64,000 nucleotides of DNA from Anabaena catenula FACHB-362 (GCF_014698735.1 NZ_JACJTQ010000027.1:20001-84000), one strand, 5' to 3'. Counted from the stretch's first letter, positions 44,178 through 54,225 are shown. A program made the numbers and translations. Notes: generated by a model from the sequence alone, not told the origin.

Positions 44178-46559
44178 TCATAAATGTAAATAAATTGCCC
44201 ATATAGCCATAGCACGAAGATAAGTACTAGCGCGGAAAGTCCCTGTAGAAGTAATAGCTTCGGGAGTGCGGAACTGTAAACCATTGTCGTAAACTTGCTT
44301 AACTACGGCTTCAGTTAAGCGCATGGCTTCATTTTTCATGCCCATTTGTAGCAAAAATGCAGCTAAACCAAAATTGATACCTGTCCAAACTTCCAAAGGA
44401 TGTGTAGAATTAGGATTTTCTGGTAAACCATTGGGAAGAACACCGTTAGCAGCACCAAATTCACCATTTTGGAACTTGAGAAAACAAGCATCATATATAG
44501 TTGTCAAAGCCGAAATGGCGCGATCGCTGGGGACAATATCCGGTAAACTCAATAAACGAGCGTAGAATTGCCCACACAACTGATCAGCCATAACTACATC
44601 AGAACCACTTTCACTATCTAAACGGTAATATTTACCATTCCACAGCTTCTGCTGATAAATCGGTTTTGATTGATTTAACCAAGTTTGATAAATAGACTTT
44701 TGCGCTTTTGTGTCTTGGTGGTCTGCTAAAATATCACTGATAGCGATCGCACTTTCCAAAGCCGCTAACCATAAACCACCACAATAAGCACTCACACCTT
44801 GTAAACGCCAATCATCGAAAGTTTGGTCAGGTGCGCCAGAATTTTCGGGTATACTGTCCCCATCTAGATCAAATGTTTTCACATAATCGAGAGTTTGCAC
44901 AATTGCATCCCAACAATCTGCTAAAAACTGGATATCATTTGCACCGGTAAACAGAAAATCTCGATATACCTGCAAAACAAAATCACAACCTAAATCTTTC
45001 CACAGATTGCAATCTTGATAACTAGTGTAATTGGTTTTTTCCCAAACGTGTTCGTTGGGTGCGCCTAAATCATGAGGTGTAGCACCGGCAACTTTGCGAA
45101 CTGCGAGAGGACTTTCGGATTTGATGGTGAGATAATAACCGATAATTCTAGTTCTATCATCACTTTGGGGAATTGCTCTGGCAAAAGCGCGAATTACCGA
45201 TTTTTCCAATTCAGGAAATAACATCAACAGTCCAAAAGAACCGTATAACCGCACATCTAAACTTTCATACCAACGGTAATCGAGACATTCTAACACGGCA
45301 AATTGTCCGACGGGATCAATTTCTGACGCGGCACTCCAGAGAGTTCCCCCGCTGGTTAAGTCGTAGAGTTCGTTAAATAACGCCATTTTGAACCAGTCGG
45401 GTAAGTCAGAACGGTTGAGAATAGGTTGTTGCCAGTTTTGGATGAGCGATCGCCAATTCTGATATTCTTTAAGAGCAGTAGTGGCAATCTGCCAAGCATT
45501 CTCACCATTACAACCAAAAAAGTCTGTATATCTGCGGTAATAGTTCACTCCCGCTGCAAATTCTGTTACAGGAAAATCCCAACTGAGGACAAAAGGAACT
45601 TCCAAATTTTCCCCAGGTTGTAAAGTAAAACGCACCGCAATTGCTGCACCTAAACGAGTATTTTCATTTGCGGGAGTTTCATCTAGATAATTAGGTAAAG
45701 AACCATTTTCTGAGAAACTTTGCCAAACATCTTCACCATTACCCACAGGATTAAATCGAGAATGATGAAATATTTCCACTTGGGGATTTTTTGCCATCGC
45801 AATACACCAAGTTCCGTCCCCTTCTCCGACAGTTTGACTATCAGTAATTTGACCTAAAACACAACCAAAATATTGATCATCTTCTGCTAACCAGTTATAG
45901 TTACCTTGACTTTTTCCCCAGCGTGGTTGATATTCATAAACTGGACTACCATCATCTCTAACTCGCACTTCGGGAGATTTCAAAGTATTAGTAAACCAAC
46001 CCACCATATTTTCCCAAGTTAGCATAATGCTAATAGTAATTGGTGCATTAGTCGGGTTGTGTGCTTTCCACAAGAAAACCGCTACAGGATAACTAGTTTC
46101 TTGATAATTATTTGCCCAAATTGGAGAAAATTGCTCACAGGTTAATTGTGATTTAAAGACATTTTCATAAACAAACCAACTGCGCGGATAAAGTGCATGA
46201 TATGTTCCTGAATTCACTCCGCCCACAGAGAGGGGAGAAGGTGGATACCATTGCCAAGATTGTAGGGTATTATCTTCTGGTGGTTGGGTAGATAATGCGT
46301 AAGCTTGTCCAGATTCAAAGACACTAAATTGACAAGCAGGAACGTTTTTGAAAGTATGTTCTCCCCCGTCAATGTGCCACAGGTTAAAATCTCCTCGTGA
46401 AGAACGTCCTATACAACCTGCACCAAAGCCACCGAGAGGCATTCCGTGCCAGGGGCCATCATCAATATTACTAGCATAGCGGACGGTGTAGGGTTTGTCC
46501 CAACCTAAGCCAATGGGACGATTCCAGGTGCAGGGGGGTATTTGGGGGTGGGTTGTCAT
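44178..46559 (-). CDS. GH116-family glycosidase (non-lysosomal glucosylceramidase-like)
   Basis: A 793-residue protein. The N-terminal beta-sandwich domain begins with WHGMPLGGFGAGCIGRSSRG and FNLWHIDGGEHTF, characteristic of the GBA2-like family; the C-terminal (alpha/alpha)6 catalytic domain contains ECLDYRWYESLDVRLYGS (region of the catalytic nucleophile) and GAPDQTFDDWRLQGVSAYCGGLW (acid/base region). Family members hydrolyse beta-glucosides or beta-xylosides including glucosylceramide. There is no signal peptide, so it acts in the cytoplasm. The cyanobacterial substrate may be a glycolipid such as monoglucosyldiacylglycerol or a heterocyst glycolipid; that is speculation. It is monocistronic. 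Confidence 0.9.
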   Translation of the reverse strand: MTTHPQIPPCTWNRPIGLGWDKPYTVRYASNIDDGPWHGMPLGGFGAGCIGRSSRGDFNLWHIDGGEHTFKNVPACQFSVFESGQAYALSTQPPEDNTLQSWQWYPPSPLSVGGVNSGTYHALYPRSWFVYENVFKSQLTCEQFSPIWANNYQETSYPVAVFLWKAHNPTNAPITISIMLTWENMVGWFTNTLKSPEVRVRDDGSPVYEYQPRWGKSQGNYNWLAEDDQYFGCVLGQITDSQTVGEGDGTWCIAMAKNPQVEIFHHSRFNPVGNGEDVWQSFSENGSLPNYLDETPANENTRLGAAIAVRFTLQPGENLEVPFVLSWDFPVTEFAAGVNYYRRYTDFFGCNGENAWQIATTALKEYQNWRSLIQNWQQPILNRSDLPDWFKMALFNELYDLTSGGTLWSAASEIDPVGQFAVLECLDYRWYESLDVRLYGSFGLLMLFPELEKSVIRAFARAIPQSDDRTRIIGYYLTIKSESPLAVRKVAGATPHDLGAPNEHVWEKTNYTSYQDCNLWKDLGCDFVLQVYRDFLFTGANDIQFLADCWDAIVQTLDYVKTFDLDGDSIPENSGAPDQTFDDWRLQGVSAYCGGLWLAALESAIAISDILADHQDTKAQKSIYQTWLNQSKPIYQQKLWNGKYYRLDSESGSDVVMADQLCGQFYARLLSLPDIVPSDRAISALTTIYDACFLKFQNGEFGAANGVLPNGLPENPNSTHPLEVWTGINFGLAAFLLQMGMKNEAMRLTEAVVKQVYDNGLQFRTPEAITSTGTFRASTYLRAMAIWAIYLHL

Positions 46560-46657
46560 GGTTTGAGTTTCACGGGTTGACGCTAATGAAGAGTAGCGTG
46601 ATGTGTGATTTTTCTCAAGTCAGGGAAGGTAGACAAGATGCCTACCCTGTAGAAAAG

Positions 46658-47041
46658 TTAGGGACTGATATTTTTATTCTTGTCAGGAAACTTACATTTA
46701 ACTTCTATTTCAAAATTACTTTCTGCTGAACCTTCTGTAAGAATGGGGATACCTGTTTTTCCTCCTATTTTCAAGCCAAACTTGAGAGTTACTTCTTCAA
46801 CTTCCGCAGCACCTAAATTTTTAAATGCACCAATAGCATACTTTGTATAACCTAGAATTTGGTTGTGAACTTCTTGCATTTTGACGAATGCTTCATCTTT
46901 CCAACCATAAGATTCTCTATCGTCATCATCTTTGGGTGTAGATGTAACTATATCTGGTATGGTAGGCGTTTCCTTGGATTCAAACAGAATTGTATAAGTT
47001 TGTCCATCTTCTTCAAAAACTAGTCTTTCGATATTAGCCAT
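46658..47041 (-). CDS. Trypco1-domain (CU044_2847 family) protein, divergent from a caspase gene
   Basis: A 127-residue protein. The start (ERLVFEEDGQTYTILFESKE) is a short beta domain; the end (EVTLKFGLKIGGKTGIPILT, then EGSAESNFEIEVKC) is the Trypco1 signature, a small domain that co-occurs with trypsin-like or caspase-like peptidases in predicted conflict systems. It starts 67 bp from the caspase gene, in the opposite direction, so a shared regulatory region is likely. It may be the regulator or sensor partner of the caspase; no function has been shown that I know of. Confidence 0.75.
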   Translation of the reverse strand: MANIERLVFEEDGQTYTILFESKETPTIPDIVTSTPKDDDDRESYGWKDEAFVKMQEVHNQILGYTKYAIGAFKNLGAAEVEEVTLKFGLKIGGKTGIPILTEGSAESNFEIEVKCKFPDKNKNISP

Positions 47042-47107
47042 TTAAGTTTGATGCCTTACGTGTGTTTAAGTTATCCTATTATCTAATAAATATTACCATC
47101 ATGATAC

Positions 47108-49327
47108 ATGAAACGTTACGCTCTTGTTGTTGGCATTACAGATTATAACAAGCCCCTTAGCATTCTCAGCAAGCCAGATAAAGATGCCGAAGCAGTAGCG
47201 CAGGTACTGGCGGCGCATGGGGATTTTGAGGATATTAAATTACTTACAGGGAAAGTTACCACAAGTCAGTTAAGTGAAGCTTTAAAAATCCTCCTGGAAA
47301 AACAAGCTGTAAAAAATGAAGCATTAGTTTATTTTACTGGACATGGTATTCCAATATATAGTGCATTAGGAAAACCACAAGCGTATTTAGCAACATCAGA
47401 TTTAACAATTTTTTTTGAAGATAAAAAGATTATTGGGCAAAAAGGTGGAATTAACTTTAGTGACTTAAATGAATTGATTAAAGATTCTGATTTAAGTAGT
47501 TTAGTAGTGCTGTTAGATTGTTGTCATAGTGGAGAATTTTTAGAACGCAGTTTAATACAAGAAACTCTTAAAGCTTTTATTTCCAAACGTGATTATTGCT
47601 ATATCGCAGCTTGCAAAAATTTTCAAGAAGCTTATGCTAAAAAAAGTGAACAACACAGTATTTTTACCAATGCTTTTTTGAATGGGTTGTCAGATAAATA
47701 TGCTAATAATGAAGGAAAGGTAACAAGTGATCGTCTCTTTGATTTTATCAGTACAGAACTCAAAGGTAGCGGACAAGAACCAATTCACATGGTTTGGGGA
47801 AGTGCCATTACTTTAGTTACCTACAAAGAAAAAATACAAAATCAGACAGTTCCCGTTAAACAAGATTGTCCCTACCAAGGATTACAAGCATTTACAAATG
47901 AAAATAAAGAATTTTTCTTTGGTCGTCAGCAGATTGTCAAAGAGATTTTAGCCAAATTAGATGAACAGAAGTTTGTTCCTATTATTGGTGCTTCTGGTAG
48001 TGGTAAATCTTCTGTAGTGAGAGCAGGTTTAATTCCTGAATTAGCTAAGAATGATTGGCATATTTTCAACCCTATCAAACCAGGATTTGAGCCTTTACAA
48101 GCATTAAAAGCTATTTTTAAAGAGTTTTTCCCTGGTCAACAAGAAAGGCGACTCAAAGACTTAATTGAAAAAAATGATTTTGGTTTAGATGAGATTCTTG
48201 CCAATTTACCAAAAGGAAAAAAATATCTACTCTTCGTAGATCAATTTGAGGAAGTATTTACAGTTTGCACTCAAGAGGAAGAAAGGAAAAGATTTATTAA
48301 ATTATTAACTCAGGTAGCAGAAATTAATAATTCCAGATTTGCAGTTGTAATTACGATTCGAGCCGATTTTCTTGAGCCTTGTTTATCTTATTATACTTTA
48401 ACTAATCTGATTCAAACTCAGGCGATTTATATGCCGCCTTTAACTGGAGTTGATTTAAAAGCAGCAATAGAAGAACCTGCTAAATTGCAAGGACATAGTA
48501 TAGAGGAGAAATTATTATTCCAGATTTTAGAAGATGTTGGTAAAGAACCGGGATTTTTACCATTAATGGAATTTGCTTTGACTCAACTGTGGGATAAACG
48601 CAACCGCCAAACACATCAACTCACTTTAGAAGAATATCAAAAGTTAGGCGGACTTAAAGGAGCGTTAAATCTTCATGCTGATAAGGTTTATAAATATCGA
48701 GATTATGAGCAGGAATCACCAAGCAAACCACGCACTGACGAAGAGCAAGAATGGATAAAACGTATTTTTCTGCGTTTAGTGCGAACTGGAGACAGAGAAA
48801 AAGATACTCGTCAGCGTCAACGTAAAGATAAATTACTCAACATTTCCCTCAACCAAAAAACAGAACTGAGTGAATTAATACATGGTGAACAAGGATTAGT
48901 CAAAGGACGGTTGTTAGTTACAGGGGACGAACAGCAAATAGCTTGGATTGATTTAGCGCATGAAGCTTTGATGGAAGGATGGGAACGGTTTGGTGAGTGG
49001 CGACAAGAAGAACGGGAACTCATGCAACTAAGAGATAGGGTAAAAGATGCTTTTTGGATCTGGAAGGATCATGAGCAAGATTCAGATTTTTTAATCAGCA
49101 AAGGATTACTGAAGCAAGTACACCAAAGACAGTTGGAATTAGAATCTCACCTAGATTTTGACACCCTAGAATTTATCAAAACTAGTGAAGAATGTGAAGA
49201 TGAAAGTCAAAGGGAACAAGAACAACTGCGAGAAGAGGCTGCACAATGGAACAACTATTCACCATATGATGAAGATGCTGCATATGAGGAATGGAAGGAG
49301 AACTGGAGGGAAATGCAGTCAGAATGA
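47108..49327 (+). CDS. Caspase-like peptidase fused to STAND NTPase (nSTAND1)
   Basis: A 739-residue protein. Residues 1-240 are a C14 caspase domain: RYALVVGITDY, catalytic His79 in VYFTGHG and Cys139 in LLDCCHSGE. Residues 254-700 are an nSTAND1 ATPase: CPYQGLQAFTNENKEFFFGR, Walker A GASGSGKSS (294-302), Walker B YLLFVDQFEEVF (373-384), sensor TIRADFLEPC, and the winged-helix EPGFLPLMEFALTQLWDKR. The usual C-terminal WD40 or TPR sensor is missing; the tail is a short acidic stretch rich in Glu. Such caspase-STAND proteins are predicted to trigger cell death or dormancy. The sensor role may have moved to the Trypco1 protein. Confidence 0.9.
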   Translation: MKRYALVVGITDYNKPLSILSKPDKDAEAVAQVLAAHGDFEDIKLLTGKVTTSQLSEALKILLEKQAVKNEALVYFTGHGIPIYSALGKPQAYLATSDLTIFFEDKKIIGQKGGINFSDLNELIKDSDLSSLVVLLDCCHSGEFLERSLIQETLKAFISKRDYCYIAACKNFQEAYAKKSEQHSIFTNAFLNGLSDKYANNEGKVTSDRLFDFISTELKGSGQEPIHMVWGSAITLVTYKEKIQNQTVPVKQDCPYQGLQAFTNENKEFFFGRQQIVKEILAKLDEQKFVPIIGASGSGKSSVVRAGLIPELAKNDWHIFNPIKPGFEPLQALKAIFKEFFPGQQERRLKDLIEKNDFGLDEILANLPKGKKYLLFVDQFEEVFTVCTQEEERKRFIKLLTQVAEINNSRFAVVITIRADFLEPCLSYYTLTNLIQTQAIYMPPLTGVDLKAAIEEPAKLQGHSIEEKLLFQILEDVGKEPGFLPLMEFALTQLWDKRNRQTHQLTLEEYQKLGGLKGALNLHADKVYKYRDYEQESPSKPRTDEEQEWIKRIFLRLVRTGDREKDTRQRQRKDKLLNISLNQKTELSELIHGEQGLVKGRLLVTGDEQQIAWIDLAHEALMEGWERFGEWRQEERELMQLRDRVKDAFWIWKDHEQDSDFLISKGLLKQVHQRQLELESHLDFDTLEFIKTSEECEDESQREQEQLREEAAQWNNYSPYDEDAAYEEWKENWREMQSE

Positions 49328-49472
49328 AATCATATTCTAGAGAATTCTCAACTTGGGATAGAAAATAAGGAAAATACGCAGCATGACCATGAATCTTTTG
49401 AAAATCCTTTTTGAATCAACTTATTGTTATCTTTCTCAAAAGTGATTGCTTTCGCTTGTGGAAAATATAAAG

Positions 49473-49512
49473 GCGATCGCTCTTCCTGATAAACTATTCT
49501 GTGAGCGATCGC
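49473..49512. repeat. HIP1 palindrome hairpin
   Basis: GCGATCGCTC (49473-49482) and GAGCGATCGC (49503-49512) form a perfect 10-bp stem around a 20-base loop, between the caspase gene and the converging DUF6887 gene. It is likely a terminator-like or repeat element built from two HIP1 octamers. Confidence 0.8.
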
Positions 49513-49554
49513 ACCCTTTATCATCATCTATCAGCAACTTTGAGGCTTTTAACT

Positions 49555-50067
49555 TCAACTATTAGAAATCAATCTTAGTCCAAATACCCAGGCAGGTGGA
49601 TTATTCTCAGTATAATCACCACGAAAATAACCGTTTATGAGTGATTCAGTCGGTCCAGTAATCACTTCCCATGTCTTGCCAAGACGTGATGAGTATATCT
49701 TTTTGATATTTGGATTATTCGACATTGGAATATCCATGTAGGCATCATAGCTATTAAAAGTTTCAGGATACACACGAAGCAAGTAAGTCCGCATAAATAA
49801 TCTCTGATTAGTAGTAGTTTCTACTTCAATTTCCTCATTCCAGTAGTCTTGTTCTTGAGGATGATGAAATGAAGGTATTTTCATCTTGTTATGTAATTCT
49901 TGTTGCCAGAGTGAATCTTTTTCTCCCCCTTCTTCTATACTCACCATGCGTCCCTCTGCTTTAGAACGGTCTATGTATGCCTCAAAAGCATCAATATCTT
50001 CTCGATGACTTAATACGTAACGACGCAGTTCATTAAGATTCATTACACTGAATTTCTGTATTGTCAT
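49555..50067 (-). CDS. DUF6887-family protein (fused to an extra C-terminal domain)
   Basis: A 170-residue protein. Residues about 9-50 (MNLNELRRYVLSHREDIDAF, then YIDRSKAEGR) match the short DUF6887 family known from cyanobacteria, whose members are normally 70-90 residues. From about 60 to the end is an added part with HPQEQDYWNEEI and MDIPMSNNPNIKKIYSSRLGK that I do not recognise. It overlaps the stop of the DUF6888 gene by four bases. This arrangement resembles a toxin-antitoxin operon, but function is unknown. Confidence 0.65.
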   Translation of the reverse strand: MTIQKFSVMNLNELRRYVLSHREDIDAFEAYIDRSKAEGRMVSIEEGGEKDSLWQQELHNKMKIPSFHHPQEQDYWNEEIEVETTTNQRLFMRTYLLRVYPETFNSYDAYMDIPMSNNPNIKKIYSSRLGKTWEVITGPTESLINGYFRGDYTENNPPAWVFGLRLISNS

Positions 50068-50255
50068 GGTTCATATCCTCCAGTTGGCTTGATTTCAAAG
50101 TCCATATCTTCCCCAGCAAGAATATATAAATTACCTGTACGCTTATCCATGCGGATAATTTCAATACTTTTGCAAGGCCATCCAGGATAAATAATGTTGG
50201 TGAGTCTGTGGCACAGTATATAAAGCCCCTGAGCTTGATTATTTGTAGGTTGCAT
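50064..50255 (-). CDS. DUF6888-family small protein
   Basis: A 63-residue protein, MQPTNNQAQGLYILCHRLTN then EIIRMDKRTGNLYILAGEDMDFEI, matching the DUF6888 pattern (ILC..LTNI, IR.D.RTGN.YILAGE). It is the first gene of a two-gene unit and overlaps the DUF6887 gene by ATGA. The two families are usually neighbours in cyanobacteria; a toxin-antitoxin-like function is only a guess from size and layout. Confidence 0.7.
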   Translation of the reverse strand: MQPTNNQAQGLYILCHRLTNIIYPGWPCKSIEIIRMDKRTGNLYILAGEDMDFEIKPTGGYEP

Positions 50256-50361
50256 ATCCCTTTAGTTTAACTTACTTAATAATATATGTAACGTGGTGTA
50301 GTTTTACAGACAATTAAAAGGAAATAGTAAAAATACTGGCAAGTTACAAAATTAAAATCAT

Positions 50362-51912
50362 TCACGAAACCCTACCAAATCCTCCACCTCCAGGAGTTTC
50401 TATCACAAAAACATCCCCAGGTTGCATCTCTACTGTAGCCGTACTACCTAAATACTCTTCAGTTCCATTTTCACGTTTTATCCAATTCCCTCCTACTTGT
50501 CCCTCTTCTCCACCATTCAACCCAAAGGGAGGAATCAAACGATGGTTAGAAAGAATATTAGCTGTCATATTTTCTAGAAATTTAATCCGACGAATTACCC
50601 CATTCCCTCCAGAATATTCTCCTTTACCACCACTATCAGCACGCAGACAAAAACTTTCTATTTGTACAGGATAACGGGTTTCTAAAACTTCTGGATCAGT
50701 CAAATGGGAATTAGTCATATGTGTATGAACTCCATCAGTACCATCAAAATTAATCCCCGCCCCAGAACCACCGCAAATAGTTTCATAATATTGATATTGC
50801 TCATTCCCAAACGTAAAATTATTCATCGTTCCTTGAGAAGCAGCCATCACACCCAAAGCACCATATAAAGCATCAACAATAGTTTGCGAAGTTTCTACAT
50901 TACCAGCTACTACTGCTGCGGGATAAATTGGGTTTAACATACAGCCTTCAGGAATAATAATTTCTAAAGGTTTAAGACACCCAGCATTGAGAGGAATATT
51001 ATCATCAACTAGAGTACGAAAAACATATAAAACTGCGGCTTGAGTTACGGCTTTAGGCGCATTAAAATTACTATTTAGTTGCCAAGATGTACCAGTAAAA
51101 TCAATTATAGCACTTCGATTTGTCTTGTTAATAGTGACTTTTACTTGGATTTTGGCATGATTATCCATTTCATAAATAAATGCGCCATCTTTGAGAACAT
51201 CTATCGCTTTTCTAACTGCTTCTTCTGCATTCTCTTGGACAAATTTCATGTAAGCTTGGACTGTCTCAAGTCCGTATTGCAAAACCATTTTATTTAGTTC
51301 TTGAACTCCTCTTTCATTGGCGGCAATTTGTGCCTTGAAGTCTGCTATATTTTGGTTAGGGTTACGGGCAGGATATGTATGATTTAAGAGTAATCTCTTT
51401 GTTTCTGTTTCTCGAAAATTTCCCTGTTCAACTAAGAGAAAATTATCAAATAAAATTCCTTCTTCTTCAACGGTGGTACTGTGAGGAGGCATAGAACCAG
51501 GAGTAATTCCACCAATATCAGATTGATGTCCACGAGAAGCAACATAGAAAATAATTTGTGTTTCGTCTCCGTCAAAAACAGGAGTAATTGCTGTTACGTC
51601 AGGAAGATGTGTTCCGCCATTATAGGGATTATTAGATAAATAAACATTACCTGCTTTTATGGTGTCACCTTTATCATTAATTAAGCTGCGGACACTTTCA
51701 CTCATTGAGCCTAAATGTACAGGAATATGGGGGGCATTAGCAACTAATAATCCTGAAGCATCGAAAATAGCACAGGAGAAATCTAGTCTTTCTTTAATAT
51801 TCACTGATGCTGCGGTATTTTGCAGAACAATCCCCATTTGTTCGGCGTTAAATTGAAAGAGGTTTTTGAATATTTCTAACCGGACTGGATCTGGTTGAGA
51901 TGTTGTGTACAT
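50362..51912 (-). CDS. Hydantoinase B / 5-oxoprolinase beta-type subunit
   Basis: A 516-residue protein of the HyuB family. Typical segments: ERLDFSCAIFDASGLLVANA, HIPVHLGSMSESVRSLI, NNPYNGGTHLPDVTAITPVF, SRGHQSDIGGITPGSMPPHS and, near the end, ADSGGKGEYSGGNGVIRRI and TPGGGGFGR. Together with the upstream HyuA gene (89 bp gap) it forms a split ATP-dependent 5-oxoprolinase-type enzyme, fused in eukaryotic OPLAH. The family also covers hydantoinases and caprolactamase; 5-oxoproline recycling to glutamate is the most likely role because the subunits resemble OPLAH closely. Confidence 0.88.
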   Translation of the reverse strand: MYTTSQPDPVRLEIFKNLFQFNAEQMGIVLQNTAASVNIKERLDFSCAIFDASGLLVANAPHIPVHLGSMSESVRSLINDKGDTIKAGNVYLSNNPYNGGTHLPDVTAITPVFDGDETQIIFYVASRGHQSDIGGITPGSMPPHSTTVEEEGILFDNFLLVEQGNFRETETKRLLLNHTYPARNPNQNIADFKAQIAANERGVQELNKMVLQYGLETVQAYMKFVQENAEEAVRKAIDVLKDGAFIYEMDNHAKIQVKVTINKTNRSAIIDFTGTSWQLNSNFNAPKAVTQAAVLYVFRTLVDDNIPLNAGCLKPLEIIIPEGCMLNPIYPAAVVAGNVETSQTIVDALYGALGVMAASQGTMNNFTFGNEQYQYYETICGGSGAGINFDGTDGVHTHMTNSHLTDPEVLETRYPVQIESFCLRADSGGKGEYSGGNGVIRRIKFLENMTANILSNHRLIPPFGLNGGEEGQVGGNWIKRENGTEEYLGSTATVEMQPGDVFVIETPGGGGFGRVS

Positions 51913-51968
51913 TTTTAATTTATGGTTGTTTATCAGAATCCAATATGCTTGGTGTTAACAAAATTTTG

Positions 51969-51994
51969 TTGGGTTTTGCTGTCGCTTAACCCAA
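51969..51994. repeat. TTGGGTT/AACCCAA palindrome
   Basis: A small inverted repeat (TTGGGTTTTGCTGTCGCTTA then ACCCAACCTACAA) between the two oxoprolinase genes; the same elements occur at 593-627. Confidence 0.75.
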
Positions 51995-52001
51995 CCTACA
52001 A

Positions 52002-54101
52002 TTAAAAAATGCGTTGCAAAATTAAATGATTGCGTTCAGTTAATGTTGCTTCCCAGTTAGCTTCAACTACAATTGTGCTAATTTTTTCCACAATAATTGC
52101 GGGTTGACTAATTCTATCTCCTGGTTGTAAATCTTCCCGTCGATAAACAGGAGCATCATACCATTGATTAGCAGTAAACATCTTCACTGTTTCAACTGAT
52201 TTAGGTGCTACATTTTGATGACGGTTACGAGTAATTAACGGTTCTTCAGGAGTATCCATTCTTTGAATTACTTCTACTGATGCAGATTCGACAATTAAGG
52301 TTTTCTCTAATTGAATAAAACCATAGCGAGATTTGTGTTCGGTTTCAAATTCTTTTCGCATCAATGCCACATCATCGGCAAAATTAATGCTTAATGTAGA
52401 ATTAGTTCCGTCATATTTTAAGTTAAGTTTTTTAACTATTTCTTCTTTACTACTTGTTTCATCTGAGTTAACGGTACTTCTAGCTTGAATTTCTAAAGAG
52501 TTCATTAATTGCTGTAAATGCGGGATTAATGATTGACCTAAAGGCTGTTCTAATCCCGCTTCTTTAATTGCTCGGACATCAGCTAAACCCATTCCATAAG
52601 CAGAAAGAACTCCTGCATAAGGGTGAAGAAATATTTTTTTCATTCCTAATGTATCGGCAATTAAACAAGCAACTTGTCCCCCTGCACCACCAAAGCAACA
52701 AAGTACATATTCACTGACATCATAACCTCTTTGTAAACTGATTTTTTTAATTGCATTTGCCATATTTTCTACAGCAATAGCAATAAATCCTGCGGCTACT
52801 TGTTCGGGTGTAGAATTGTTACCTGTGACGGCTGTAATATCTTGGGATAATTTTATAAATAGCTTTTTGACGATATCTTGATCTAAAGGTAAATTGCCTG
52901 TATTTCCAAAGACAGAGGGAAAATATTGGGGGTGAATTTTTCCTAACATGACATTAGCATCTGTTACAGTTAATTGTCCCCCACGTCGGTAACAAGCTGG
53001 GCCAGGATTGGAACCAGCAGATTGGGGGCCAACACGATAACTAGAACCATCAAAAAAGAGAATTGAACCCCCACCAGCAGCAATTGTATTAATTGCTAAT
53101 ACGGGAACTCGCATTCTTGCACCAGCAATTTCTGAATCTAATTGGCGTTCATATTCTCCTTTAAAGTGGGCAACATCTGTACTTGTGCCTCCCATATCAA
53201 AGGTAATTACTAACTCAAAACCTGCTCTTTTACTGGTTTGAACTGCACCAACAATACCACCGGCAGGACCACTTAAAATACTATCTTTTCCTTGAAATTG
53301 TTGTGCGTCTGTTAACCCTCCATCTGATTTCATAAACATTAATCTCACGTTGGGTAACTGACTGGCTACTTGATTAACATAGCGACGCAAAATCGGAGTT
53401 AAATAAGCATCTACTACGGTTGTATCTCCTCGGCTGACTAATTTCATTAAAGGGCTAACTTGATGAGATACGGAGATTTGTGTAAAGCCGATTTCATGGG
53501 CTATTTGTGATACTTGTTGTTCGTGTTTGGGATAGCGATCGCTGTGCATGAAAACAATAGCACAACTACGAATTTCTCTATTATAAGCCCCTTGTAAATC
53601 ATTTTTAGTTTGTTCAATATTTACGGCTATTAATTCATTGCCGTGAGCATCATAGCGTTCATCTACCTCAATTACCTGTTCATACAGCATGGAAGGTAAA
53701 ACTATCTGCCGCGCAAAGATATTTGGACGATTTTGATAACCAATTCGTAAGGCATCTTTAAAGCCTTTAGTAATAGCCAGAACAACGCGATCACCTTTTC
53801 TTTCTAACAGTGCATTTGTTGCTACTGTTGTCCCTATTTTTACTACTTCTATTGCTTGACTAGGAATGGGTTCTTTGTTAGAAATACCGATAATATCTCG
53901 AATTCCTTGAATTGCTGCATCTTGATATTGTTCGGGATTTTCTGACAGTAATTTATAGACTATTACCCATTCCTGATTAGAAAGAGGAACAATTAAAAAA
54001 CGTTCTGTATGGTTTAAGAGTCTGTCTATAATTGCCCGATTATTAGTAACAGCAACTATATCTGTAAATGTGCCACCTCGATCAGCAAATATTTTTAACA
54101 T
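52002..54101 (-). CDS. Hydantoinase A / 5-oxoprolinase alpha-type subunit
   Basis: A 699-residue protein of the HyuA family. The actin-like ATPase core starts ADRGGTFTDIVAV and has IGTTVATNALLERKGDRVVL, SGPAGGIVGAVQTS, TFDMGGTSTDVAHF and the ending VLCCFGGAGGQVACLIADTLG. It hydrolyses ATP to phosphorylate the lactam oxygen while HyuB opens the ring. An N-terminal segment (LSNQEWVIVYKLLSENPEQY) is as in OPLAH. It is upstream of, and in one unit with, the HyuB gene at 50362-51912. The short gap carries the TTGGGTT/AACCCAA palindrome. Confidence 0.9.
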   Translation of the reverse strand: MLKIFADRGGTFTDIVAVTNNRAIIDRLLNHTERFLIVPLSNQEWVIVYKLLSENPEQYQDAAIQGIRDIIGISNKEPIPSQAIEVVKIGTTVATNALLERKGDRVVLAITKGFKDALRIGYQNRPNIFARQIVLPSMLYEQVIEVDERYDAHGNELIAVNIEQTKNDLQGAYNREIRSCAIVFMHSDRYPKHEQQVSQIAHEIGFTQISVSHQVSPLMKLVSRGDTTVVDAYLTPILRRYVNQVASQLPNVRLMFMKSDGGLTDAQQFQGKDSILSGPAGGIVGAVQTSKRAGFELVITFDMGGTSTDVAHFKGEYERQLDSEIAGARMRVPVLAINTIAAGGGSILFFDGSSYRVGPQSAGSNPGPACYRRGGQLTVTDANVMLGKIHPQYFPSVFGNTGNLPLDQDIVKKLFIKLSQDITAVTGNNSTPEQVAAGFIAIAVENMANAIKKISLQRGYDVSEYVLCCFGGAGGQVACLIADTLGMKKIFLHPYAGVLSAYGMGLADVRAIKEAGLEQPLGQSLIPHLQQLMNSLEIQARSTVNSDETSSKEEIVKKLNLKYDGTNSTLSINFADDVALMRKEFETEHKSRYGFIQLEKTLIVESASVEVIQRMDTPEEPLITRNRHQNVAPKSVETVKMFTANQWYDAPVYRREDLQPGDRISQPAIIVEKISTIVVEANWEATLTERNHLILQRIF

Positions 54102-54225
54102 TTTTCTTTATCCTTTTTCTTAGTTATTTGTTTTTGATATAGAAATATATTACCATCTGAAATTAATAGTTCGTCTGCTTCAAGCGTAGAAGATTTCGAC
54201 GACTAGTGTGAAACAATTTTTCTTA

